From Nissolia schottii (Eukaryota; Streptophyta; Magnoliopsida; Fabales; Fabaceae): a DNA stretch of 64,000 bases. A model generated the notes under the pieces. That model was not told the origin of the DNA. It saw only the letters and a list, made by a program, of their open reading frames with translations, and did no database searches. Positions 12,548 through 23,353 of the stretch are shown here, piece after piece (position 1 is the stretch's first letter; each line of letters opens with the position of its first letter). The stretch lies in NCBI GenBank assembly GCA_003254905.1, contig QANU01075873.1, positions 1 to 64,000 of the forward strand, written 5' to 3'. The translations under genes and the position numbers were made by a program.

Positions 12548-14816
12548 TTAGACTTTTTCCTCTTCGTCAATCTCTCCCCCAAATATGGAAGCCATTTTCA
12601 TAGCAAGCTTTGTGGTCATTTCGCTTCTTTGAAAATCAGGCATCAATCTTAAGCCTGAACACGTGTTCCCGATCTCGGACATCAACTGTTCCAAATTGTC
12701 TAAGTCAAGATATTTACCCTCATCCCTCATCTTGAGACCTGGTGCTTGAGGTTGCGGGTGGGAACTCTATCAGATTTAATTCCATTATTCTGTTCACAAT
12801 CTGTGTTGGCATTGTTTTGAGGAACTGATCCCCCTGCATCTATTGTTCATAATCAGATTCTTCAGAAGATAACTCTGAAGAAATAAAGGATAAACCAAAA
12901 TTAGTGCTAGAACTGCACCACCTGGCATTTATTCAACATGAATGAAAGTGGCATGGCATTTATTCAAACATTAATGAAAATGGCATGCAGAAAAAGAAAA
13001 AGAAAAAAATAAGGGAAGAAAAGGACCTTCTTTCATAGGAAATGAAGGTTGACTTATCCTATCACCAGATTTCAATACCATTCCAGGCCACATATGAGCA
13101 GAAACAGCTCCATAGAGACGCTCGACACCTTGCAAGTCACCGCATATGGACAAGCCTGTAAACCACAGAAGTTCTTTTATCTCAGATTTGCAATATATTT
13201 CTGGAAATTATATAACTTGAAAATATTTTTCCAACATACATCATTCTATGATAAATTTTTTTCATCAGGAAAACTTTGTTGTATTGGCCAGCTCATTATA
13301 ACAGGAAGGGAAGATTTACATTTGTCAAAATCTGCATTAGAAGCACAAGCCTCAATGAACTCGATATTGTGCTCGGTGGACCATTCCAAGCAGGACATTC
13401 TGATATCCCATGATGCTTCTTCATTACCCAATAAACTAGTCCCTTCATATTCAGATATTCCATAATCAGAGAGCTCCGAATAAGGATCAATAGCAGAGTC
13501 TTCAAGTTTCAGCAACCATCTTCTGTATTCAGCATGAACTGGATGACCTGGAACCAGGTTCACTTTGTTTCCAATGCATAATAATATCTTGAAGTTTCCA
13601 ATATCAGTGCGAGATACCCAATCTTGAAGTGCAGTAAGGGAAGACAGCTGCACATAATAAGAAGAAAAACAAAGATGCATCACATGCTTATTTCATTGCA
13701 AAGGCATACTTAAGTGTAAGACAGGAGAGTAGCTCAAGAATGGTCCCCATCCATGATTACTAATTATTAAGACACTAAATGTAAAAACTTTGTTATGGAT
13801 TACAGTATTAACCACAGAACAAATTACCAGAGAGTCAGGTGAAGGAACTAACGTTGTGCATGTCGAAAACCATCACCAAAGCCGCCATTTGTTGCAACAC
13901 GGGCAGGTTCCGAACGGAAAAGTCATCGCGAAGATGAGCCATCCATACAGAAACATCGGCAGTATAGTGCTTAGTGTTGATAGTCCACCTGTACAATCCA
14001 TGATCAAATACACACACAGCAGATTTAAAAAGATGCCGAGCAGTCAGTTGGATAAACAAAAGTGATTTGCAGTCTGTTAACATACCCATGTACGTTTACT
14101 TCAGAAGCCGAATCAAAAGCTTCTTCACTATCAACAGAAAGCAATCCTTGACTCAACAACATCAACATGGCAAACAAAACGAAATTTACCACAAAAAAAA
14201 GAATATAAAAATAAAATAAATTGATAAATAATTGTAAAATGGACATAGCACACCGAAGCATTCAAATTAGCATTAATGATGTATTATTGTCCATTTTATT
14301 CAACAAAGTTTCTATTTTTTCTTTCACAATCATCGAATCATATGTTGACAGATCATCAAAATTATCTGACTCATAAAAATCAATAATACAAAATTGGAGT
14401 AAAACTCTTCTTGTGTTGATATTAGCCTCAAATGAAAATCACAAGTTCACAGTTCACACTAATGCACTAGCATTGAGCCTTGATCAAAGCCCCAAAAGTA
14501 AAATTAGAATGATATCTAAGCACCAGTTTATGCTCAAAATGTTATTTCACATTATATCAGATTCAGACATAACAACCAGAATTGGAGCGTAGTATAAGAT
14601 CAGCAACCAAGATTAATGGTTCAATTACACAAAAAGATATGGAAGAACAAAAAATTAAAAATAAAAATTAAAAGAGGGAAAGTGAAAGTTACGGGATAGG
14701 AGGGTGCGTTTGCCAACGCTGGAGGATCCGATGATGAAGATGGCGGGTCGGTTCTCGAGACGAATCGGATCCTTTGGCGATTCGGTAGCATCCATTTTTT
14801 CTTTTTTGAGATTCAT
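12548..14816 (-). pseudogene. Alpha/gamma-adaptin-binding protein p34-like gene with disrupted C-terminus
   Basis: Six joined exons: 14795-14693, 14146-14086, 13988-13853, 13647-13320, 13155-13027 and 12874-12840, all with GT-AG introns. An in-frame ATG seven codons upstream (14816) could be the real start. The protein opens with a P-loop, GSSSVGKRT, then TLLSRLLSVD, WTINTKHYTADV, ALVMVFDMHN, LLCIGNKVNLVPGHPVHAEYR and SAHMWPGMVLKSGDR, matching the GTPase-like domain of plant p34/AAGAB proteins, which bind AP-1/AP-2 adaptins in clathrin trafficking. The last codon of a true Walker A (GK[ST]) is Arg here. After SSEESDYEQ the frame hits TAG (12842-12840) at about residue 264. The conserved tail (KYLDLDNLEQLMSEIG through MTTKLAMKMASIFGGE) is still readable at 12730-12548, but only after an apparent out-of-frame deletion and one further frameshift near 12745. 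The gene is either recently inactivated, expressed as a truncated protein, or affected by sequence errors. Confidence 0.8.
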
Positions 14817-15885
14817 TTCCTAAAACCCTAATTGTGGGGACACTCTCAGCTCAGTGTTTTTGCGTTTCTTCACTCAATTGGTTCGTCGTTGTTTTTGGGT
14901 TTTGCTACGGTGCGGGTGGTGCACGCTCTGCTCCGGTAGCCTACACGGAAGTAACGGTGTGCGAACCGCTCATGTATCGTTTTTGTTTTTTGAATTATTG
15001 TTAAATTACACTCCCCTCTCTCAATTTAAGTGAAATTACACTGATTCTCTTTATTTATCCAAATAAACACTAACCTTTTTTTTTATTTGACTTGGTAAAC
15101 TTTCGTTCAACAGGCCGAAGAATTTTTTACATTAGAGCCAACTTGGGGAGGATAGCCCTCAATCCAAACTTGGTCTCGAATTCTACAAGCTAGTTTAACT
15201 AAGCCATGAGTAACTTGGTTTCTTCCTCTCCTAGTATGAATAAAAAACACAAACCTCCTCTCTTGATAAATAAAGATATAAGTCATTTATTATTAAGATG
15301 TTTATATTATTCTTTATATTTTTATACTCAATTGATTTCATAACCCCTGTTATGATCCGTTGTTACGCATAAGAGAGAGTTATAGAGATTGTATGACCCT
15401 TTGTTACCACGAGAGAGGGTGAAAGGATTGTGAATTTGCATAAGACATGATTAAAGAGAATTGTGTAATATTAAAAAAAATTTCTTGATATGAAAATGTA
15501 AACTACATAATGCATAAAATACTTTAATAACAAAAACATCTAATTCTATTATAATTGAGATACTTAGTGTTGTTTGAACAAATAAATGAGGATCAATGAA
15601 ATTTTATTAAACCACATAAAAAGTTAATATAATCACTTAAATGATCCATGGCAAGTGTGTGAATACAATCCACATATTTTTCAATAAAATTAATTTTAAT
15701 ATATTTTAAAGTAAGATTAATGACATTTTTTTTATACGTGACATTTTGTAATAATTATTATAAAAATCAAATATTGTCAATAGAAAAATCAAACATTACT
15801 AAAGTTTAATTTATATTTTGATAAATCAAATATTGTTGAGAGTTTATTTCGGTGCATTATCAATGTAAAATTGCAAAGAGAGTCT
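14817..15885. other. Intergenic between p34-like gene and transposase-domain gene A
   Basis: The first 150 bp are presumably the p34-like promoter (minus strand). The rest is AT-rich with a remnant reading AAATTACACT twice near 15005-15040. No gene is recognised. Homology with the upstream region of gene B begins near 15885. Confidence 0.5.
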
Positions 15886-16407
15886 TTCTTTTTTCAAAAT
15901 TTGCGAACTCAGCCCCAAAAATCTGGTGATTGCATAGGTGTCGGTAACTGCACGATTAACCTCACTCACTGAGCCCATGGGTGTCGGTAACTGAAAGCTG
16001 AGAGCAGTTCTCCGCTTTGAGTTCATCGTTGCAGAACCCTAACTCCTCGACGCTTCGATCTCCGTGCTGTGGCTCATTCCTCCATTGAAGCTTTAAGCAC
16101 CGAGGTTCAATATTTTTTCCTCTTCTTTCTTCAATTTACTCATATGCTGATTTTGGTCGTGATTTGGGGAATTCTGGAAACCACAGATTGTCAGCCTTTG
16201 TATTGTTTATAGGAGATTTCGTTGTTTTCTTTCTTTTAGGTTTTGATTGTGGATTTAGGGTTCGTAGATATAAAAGCTTTTGCTTCCTAGCTCTGATTGC
16301 GTTGTATCAGTACAATTGGACAAGTAGTTATTTTCTCATTGACACATTTTCATAAGCTGTTATGTTAAAGCTTCATAATTATGTTTTTTTCCTTCCAAAT
16401 TTGCAGT
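15885..16407 (+). promoter_or_regulatory. 5' leader and leader intron of transposase-domain gene A
   Basis: This stretch aligns in patches with 22185-23353 upstream of gene B: TTTGCGAACTC, GACGCTTCGATCTCCGTGCT, the GTTGTTTTCTTTC region, and GGTTTTGATTGTGGATTTAGGG. A likely leader intron runs from about 16100 to the acceptor TTTGCAG at 16406, two bases before the coding ATG. Conservation in both copies suggests the promoter was carried along in the duplication. Confidence 0.5.
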
Positions 16408-19400
16408 ATGCCTAGGGTTTCACATGTACGCCGTCCGAGTAGAAAAAGGGGAAATGAACCATCCACGCAAGCCCCACCACCGTTTGCCGGTGCTCCACCA
16501 GCTACTCGGGCCACGCTGTCCACAGAAGCTCCTTCACAAGCACCACCAGCTACCCAAACTCGTCGGCGCCGGCGGAACATAGAAGCTCTTTCACAAGACC
16601 CACCTCGATCAACTGATGCTCCGCCATCTACTCAAGCATCAGTACCAGTACCAGTACCTCCGATTGATGCTCCATCATTTTCTCAGGTCTCACCACCATT
16701 GATTGACACTACCCCATCCACAGAAGCTCCTTCACAAACCCCACTAGCCCCCCAAACTCGGCAAAGTCGGTTCCGCCAATGCAAAAAGGCTCCTTCACAG
16801 CCCCAACCACTATCGGTTAATACTCTGCCATCTACTCAGTCCCCGCCATCATCAATTGGTGCTCCATCGTCTTCTCAGGTCCCACTACCGTTGATTGATG
16901 TTACACTGTCCACAGAAGCTCCTCCACAAGCCCCACCAGCTACCCAACCTCGGCGAAGTCGGTACCGCCAAAGCACAAAAGCTCCTTCACAAGCCCAACC
17001 GCCATTGGCTAATACTCTGCCATCTACTCAGGCTCCGCCATCACCATTTGGTGGTCCATCATCTTCTCAGGTCCCAACATCGCCTAATGTTGGACCATCT
17101 ACTCAGGCCCCGTTAACATTGATCGATGCCTCAATATCATTGATTGATGCAACACCATCCACGGAAGCTCCTTCCCAATCCTTGCTAGTCACCCAAGCCA
17201 CACCACCCACGGAAGCACCTTCCGAATCCACGCCAGTTACCCACTCCACACCATCCGCTGAAGCTCCTTCCCAATCCCGATCAGTCATGCAAACTCAGCC
17301 TAAGAGCCGCCAAAGCACTAGATTTTGGACAGTTGATGTTGAAGGTAATTTTTGTGTATATCATGTGTTATTTTCTAATTTGAAGTTCTAACAAATATAA
17401 CTCACAGATGCTTCGGGCGTTGCAAAAGTAGCACATTTGAAATTGAAGGAACTTTGGGAGCTTCCTAATGGAACCAGGGTGGTGTTGCCACTTAATGATT
17501 GTAAACAGCCGGTTGGTGAGGCAGGTGGCCTCTTAGGGCAAGCTCTTGGAGAATTGGGAGCTGATTTTGCTGCTCTTCCTATTTGTTACAAGTCTTGGTT
17601 AAAAGTTCCTAACAGCTATAAGGAGGTGATTTATAATAACAAGATAAAGGTAAAACTGGGTTTGAATGACAATTTTCTCCTAAGTTTCTTGTTTTAAACT
17701 TCATAAAACATGTAACTAATTCATTGTGTTATATATATATTTTTTTGTGCATTGTAAGGAAAAGTTCATTATAAATGATCCTCTAGTGAAGAAGATCATC
17801 ATAAAACGGATTGGGGAAAAGTGGAAGGATAATCGGTCTGAAGTTTTTCATAGATATTATGATTCAAAACTAAGTAGAGAAGAGAACTATGCTAATCATC
17901 CTACTAATATTACTCGAGATCAATGGATTCAATTTCTTGAATATCGTTTGGATCCAAACACTGTGGTAAGTAAATCAATTACATGATTTGTATGACAAAA
18001 TTATTTCACACTGATCACTTTTTTCATGTGCACATTGCAGAAAATGTGTGAGCGAAATGCACAAAGTCGGGAGAAATTATTAGTTGTGCATCGTGGAGGA
18101 TCTAAGACATTAGCGAGGAAACGTTTTGAGATGGTGATAGTTTAACTGCTCACTATTTATTTTTCTGTTGTTTTATTTCATTAATTATAACGAGTGTTTG
18201 GAAATGTGTAGGAAGTTGAGGGTGGAGAGCCTGTTAGTAGGGGGAAAGTTTTTATTGCCACACATGTTGGTGCTGATGGATCGTATGCAAACCAAGAAAC
18301 CCAAGCTATTTGTGTAAGATTTCTTGCAGAAATTATATATTGCTATAATCATTTTTTCTAGGAGATACAATTTTCATTTTAAATTATGAGATGTTTCATC
18401 ACTCTTCCGTATAGGTAATGACTCTAATAGAGTTGCCCAAACAAGTACCAAGTAATTTCACATGTTGAAAAGTGACTATATACAATAACAACTAAGTCTT
18501 GTCGCACTATTTGCTTCATGGATCATATTGTGCCATAGTGTCATGTGACTCATGTTGAAAATCATATCTACATTGAAACCGTTAAAATCTATGTGAAAAG
18601 TGACAATTCTGAGGAACACTTGGATAGCAGTTGAGTTGAGTTGAGTTTATGAGTTTATGGGTTTATATGTTTGTAACTTGGCTCTAAGTGTTGATTCCTC
18701 TCTGATCTAATGGGAGAAATTGGAACTTGTGTATAAAGGAAAATTGATAATTTAGAAAACACTTTTGAGTGGAGTAGTCTGTTTAGTTTGGTTTAACTTC
18801 CTTTGCTTTAGTTTTTAATTGATTTATTTTTATTAGAGATTGTGTAGTTTAGTTAATACTGTTTCTGATTATAAGAAGTATTGAATATTTTGACTTTTAG
18901 CATACACGATTTGTTGGCCAATGCATGATGTTGGGTTTGTGTTGTGGGGTTATAGCATAATTTTAACATGTTGAACATTATGCAGTTTTTGTTTGCACTT
19001 TTCATTTCCATCCGAGTTTGGTTGATTTTATTTTTTTTATTAATTAGTCCCTTGCTCGGTTGGATATCAAACACTAATGTGCGAATGTTGACAATAGGAA
19101 AAAATTATGCGTGTCGAGAGTGAAGGGAATTGTTCAAAAGAAATTGGGCCAAATGATTCCCTTGGGCAGGTGTTGGGAAAGGAGCATCCAGGTAGACTCA
19201 GAGGTGTGGGTTTTGGACCCTGCAAATCCCAAGTAGCTGAAACCCAAATGCAAACACCTGATGAAGACGGCCCTAATTCTTGCTTAAACAGTGTCTCCTT
19301 TGCTCGGATGCAACAGGATATTGTAGGTCTACGAGCACAACTCGAAGCAGAGACTAAGAGCAGAGTTGAATTTCAGAATGCTCTGTCTCTGGTCCTCCAA

Positions 19401-20353
19401 CATTTGTCTACCCCATTTATGACTCCAGAGCTTGGTTCAATCCTTACTCCAATATTGGTAATCCTTCTTACTAAGATCTTTATATTATTCTTGAGTTATG
19501 TGAGCAACATTGCTGATGCTCCTTCGAAGCTGTTAGTCTCGGTGATCTACATATATGATGTATTAGAAGAATCACATGCAATTGACTTGCCTGATGAATC
19601 AAGCTATATACAATTAAATGGCAATTGGGTCATTGCAAGACAAAGAATTGGTCAGAACTGGCATACTTGATGCAATTTATAAATTTGGAACAGATTAGTT
19701 TGAAATTAGATATAATGATTGATTTGCTGAATCAGTTCTTTTGTGAAGATGTGTTATTGAAATTTTATGTTAGAACATCTGTTTAGTTTCTGGTATCCCT
19801 ATGCTGATAATATGTTGTGGCACATTTTGATGACCGGAAGCTAGTAAAAGTGAAAAGCTGAAATTGAGTTGAATTGAAATCAATTCAACATCACTAGAAT
19901 TTGTAACAATGCTGTAGCTCCAATATCAGAAGCATTAGTGTTGGTTGTAGAAATCGACCTGATTAGGTGAATTCTCTCATATGGTATATGTGCTTCTGAA
20001 AATTGCCATTTTTATTTTAATTTGCTTGTTCATTCATACTTGTTGATTTATTGATGTTAACCATCTGAGAAAAAAAAAAATAAGTTGCTCTTTATGTGGA
20101 ATTTGCACATTATAATAGAATAGTTTGGATTACAAAAATTATTTTCTAGTATTCTTAAGGGTTATTAATAGAACTATGTGAACCATAGAAAGACAAATGT
20201 GCTTTACTTGGTGTACTATAACGTGTGTGGTGGATAATAGCTACTTTTTTGTTTTCTTTCATTTCTTCTCTCTCACATAATGTTATTTTTCAGGCTACAT
20301 GTACTAGTGATGGGGATGATGGACAAAGCAATGAAAGTTCTGATCATGATTGA
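16408..20353 (+). CDS. Plant transposase-domain (Ptta/En/Spm, Transposase_24) protein, copy A
   Basis: Seven coding exons: 16408-17344, 17408-17649, 17759-17965, 18041-18133, 18212-18313, 19098-19457 and 20294-20353. They sum to 2001 nt (666 residues) in one open frame with GT-AG introns. Exon 1 encodes about 310 residues of degenerate Pro/Ser/Thr/Ala repeats (STEAPSQAPPATQ, PSTQAPP), with basic patches (QTRRRRRNIEA). Exons 2-5 carry a domain like Pfam Transposase_24: LPLNDCKQPVGEAGG, ALPICYKSWLKVP, IIIKRIGEKWKDNRSEVFHRYY, NITRDQWIQFLEYRLD, SREKLLVVHRGGSKTLARKRFE. Exon 6 gives GQVLGKEHPGRLRGVGFGP and a predicted coiled coil (MQQDIVGLRAQLEAETKSR). The C-terminus is acidic (SDGDDGQSNESSDHD). 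The domain is known from the accessory DNA-binding protein of CACTA elements. No DDE catalytic domain or CACTA ends are seen, so a domesticated gene is possible. The start at 16408 is preferred because the upstream in-frame ATG lies before the splice acceptor. Confidence 0.85.
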
Positions 20354-22180
20354 TGCATTTTGAGCTAAGTTATTTGTACATAGCTATGCAACATATGTAT
20401 TCCATATTTTATCACATCTAGGGCTTGAAAACACTAAGTTGAAACCATAAGGGTCTAACATATGTTTATAGAAGGATGTATAATTATCATTTCTCTTGTA
20501 TAAATCCAAGATGGTAACTGAAGGACAAGCTATGACGATGGTGATTGCTTAGATTGGTGAATCAACTTTAGTTATCTTAAACTCCCACTAAAACCATTAC
20601 TGAAAAAAAAAAACCCATAAATAAAAAATTAATAATAAAATGGGGGGACTTGATGGAACACAATCAGGAGGTAATTAGAGTTGGAAATGAGTTAAATTGA
20701 TTCATAATTATTTTTAACTTGATTTGCTTATAACCCAAGTTGATCTCACATGTTTTTGAGTTGAGTTTAAGTTGGATTTAAGATTTAAGTTCGATTATTA
20801 AATCTGTCAGATAGCTTGATATCTGTGTAGATATTTACATATAAAAAATTATATTTTTTCATTAAATTTTAGTGCATGTATTACTACTATTATTATTCCC
20901 GAGGTTGTCTTTATGATTCAGTAATTTAACTTATTACGCGTCAACGACGAATTTGCATATAAGTCGAACTATCTCATCGAGTTTGAACAGTTTGAATTAG
21001 CTCAATTGAGTCTGAGTCTAAAATTTGTTGTTTAATTTTTTTATCAAGCTCGATTTTGCGCCAAGCTTTTTATTATTGAACTGAGTTTGAGCTTTAATAA
21101 ACTTGGTTTGGTTTGACCCCATTTTACTCCTATCACTCTGTTAAATGAAGGGCTACTATTCTCGTTTGGTTTCGATGATTAGATGGGAAGATGCATGGTC
21201 GATGGTTGAGAAGTGTATCTAATCATGTGGATTCAAAGGAATTTTGATCCTTTAAAGTGAAATTTCTCATTTTAGAAGATAAAGTGATAAATTTTACCAT
21301 CAAATTATTAAAGTGAAAGTTAGACACATTTTTATTTTAGAGAGCTCTTGCATGATATGAAGATATAAATGCTATATTATACTACGGACAAGATATGATA
21401 AATTTTAAAAGGCATAAAATATGACTACGGTATAATTTATTAGATTAATTCAAAATTAATATGCAGATTAGGTCGATGCAACAATGATGAATGTGAGGTA
21501 TTTTGCATTTAATCATGATACTAAAATATATTTACCTACATTTGCAAATTGTTGCTAAACGCAAATGTGTTTATACACATCTGAAAAGGGTGGGAACAAT
21601 CTGAAATTCGCCATTCAAAGAATGTCTGAGACCTCAATTTGGTTCTAGAAAATCAATTTATTTCTTGAAAGATTTGTGATATTAACGTAGTTTTCAAAAA
21701 AATTAAGGTACGTTTAAAGTGTCTTAAAAATATTTAGTTAAAAATAGTGTTTAAATATATATTTTTTTAAAAAGTGCTTCAAGAAAATTAGTTAAAATAT
21801 TTTTATAAAAGCTAGTAATAACTTCTAAAAAAATATGTACAAGTAAAAGTTATTTAGAATAAAAGTATTTTATAAATGCAAAATAATCTCTTACAAAAAG
21901 TACTAAAACAATTAAGTGAAAAAATATTATTTATTAAAAAACTTATCCAAACACACCATAAATTTTATTTTTAGTTAGTTCAACGGACTAACTAACAATA
22001 ATATTTTGATAACTAAAATTTTTAAGTACAAAATATTTTTTGAGCCAAATTGATGCTCACATTTTCTCTTTTAACGGAGAGACTCGTGTTTTTATGATAG
22101 AGTTGATTCTTATTGTCTACGTTTATGTTATACACATAATGTTATATTATTGTATTTTATTTTTGATACGGACCATCATT
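20354..22180. other. Spacer between the tandem transposase-domain genes
   Basis: AT-rich, non-coding. It contains a low-complexity stretch rich in GAGTTTGAGTT-type motifs at 20660-21120 and a possible MITE at 21704-21962. Confidence 0.5.
21704..21962. mobile_element. Possible Tourist-like MITE
   Basis: The left end TTAAGGTACGTTTAAAGTG pairs loosely with the reverse complement of the right end, TTATGGTGTGTTTGGATAAG. Both lie next to TTA, the usual PIF/Harbinger target. The interior is A/T-rich with no ORF. Arms are diverged, so confidence is low. Confidence 0.35.
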
Positions 22181-22184
22181 AAGT

Positions 22185-23353
22185 AGCAGAGTGAGGCTTT
22201 CTTTGTTTGGTATTTGCGAACTCGCCACATAAAAACTGGTAAATTACAACAACACTTTTTTCTTTTAACCACACGAATAGCTAAACGTTGGTAAGTGAAA
22301 GCAAAGCAGCACTGCCAAGCTGCACGCTGTGTGGAGTTCTCCATCTTCGCCGAGCTTGTAATCCCTACTGGATTCGCAACGCTTCGATCTCCGTGCTTCG
22401 GTTTTTTCATCTGCTGAAGATCTACACTGTGAGATTCCGTTCTTTTTCATAGTTATTTTACCATTGTGTGTGTTTTTATCTTCAATTTTTTTTTAAAAGA
22501 AAAACTCTTTTAATCTACTCATGCTGATTTAATCTCCATCATTTTTTGTAGATTTTTTCGGTTTTTCTTTCTTTTGGTTTTGATTTTGGATTATAAGGGC
22601 TCCTAGATTCAGGTTTTTTCCGCCCTTCTGTGGATCTACACTATTCTGACTACTTCAATATGCTCATATGATGATTTTGGTTTTGACTTTTGTTATTATG
22701 GAAGCTACAGATCTCACCTTTGGTTTGTTTATCGGAGATTTTGTTGTTTTTTCTTTCTTTAGGTTTTGATTGTGGATTTAGGGTCCGTATATTTAAAAAT
22801 ATATATTCAGCTGAATGATATAGTATTTACTTAGGTGTAAAGGTGCCAAAGTTACTTGTTGATTCCGAATCATAAAACTGACTGATTGCTGTTCCAAGTT
22901 CAATGCAATGTATTGTGTATATGAGAAAATACATGGTGTTTGTACATGCAATTCTAAGATTTAGGAAAACAATGATGAATAAAGCTCAAGCTACTTATTA
23001 AATTGAACACGCTGGTTATAGGACAAAGTATCTCCAGAAGAGGAATGAGTGTAGTTTTTTCCCAGGGGTCTATAATCTTTAATAGCTATGCTATCTATGC
23101 ATTCAAATTAGGAGACAAAGTAAAAATTAAATTCCATTCCTCTAAAAATTATGGCGTTGATTGATGTAGATAGCCCACCCCACCTAGTGGTACAAGATTT
23201 GGCTGTTATTGGTTTTGTACTCTACTTAGGAATGAAAAGCTTTTGCTTCCTAGTTGTTTTGTTTATGTTATATCAACACAATTGCGCTAGTCGTTATTTT
23301 CTCATTCTCATAAGCTATTATGATCACAACTAATTTCTGTCCATAGTTGCAGT
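22185..23353 (+). promoter_or_regulatory. 5' leader and leader intron of transposase-domain gene B
   Basis: Homologous to the leader region of gene A but longer. An extra block of about 430 bp (roughly 22795-23235) sits between GGATTTAGGGTCCGTA and AAGCTTTTGCTTCCTAG, which are contiguous in gene A. The extra block ends with the SINE-type tail annotated separately. The splice acceptor GTTGCAG precedes the coding ATG by two bases, as in gene A. Confidence 0.5.
23155..23215 (+). mobile_element. SINE 3' end (Au-SINE-like) in the gene B leader
   Basis: ATAGCCCACCCCACCTAGTGGTACAAG resembles the conserved 3' end of plant Au SINEs (CCGACCCCACTTAGTGGGATAAGG, then TTG repeats), recalled from memory. 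Gene A lacks it at the equivalent site. The 5' end of the element could not be placed. Confidence 0.5.

Noticed and set aside
22147..22450. Minus-strand frames upstream of copy B
   Set aside because: Antisense to the duplicated 5' leader of copy B and not preserved in copy A.
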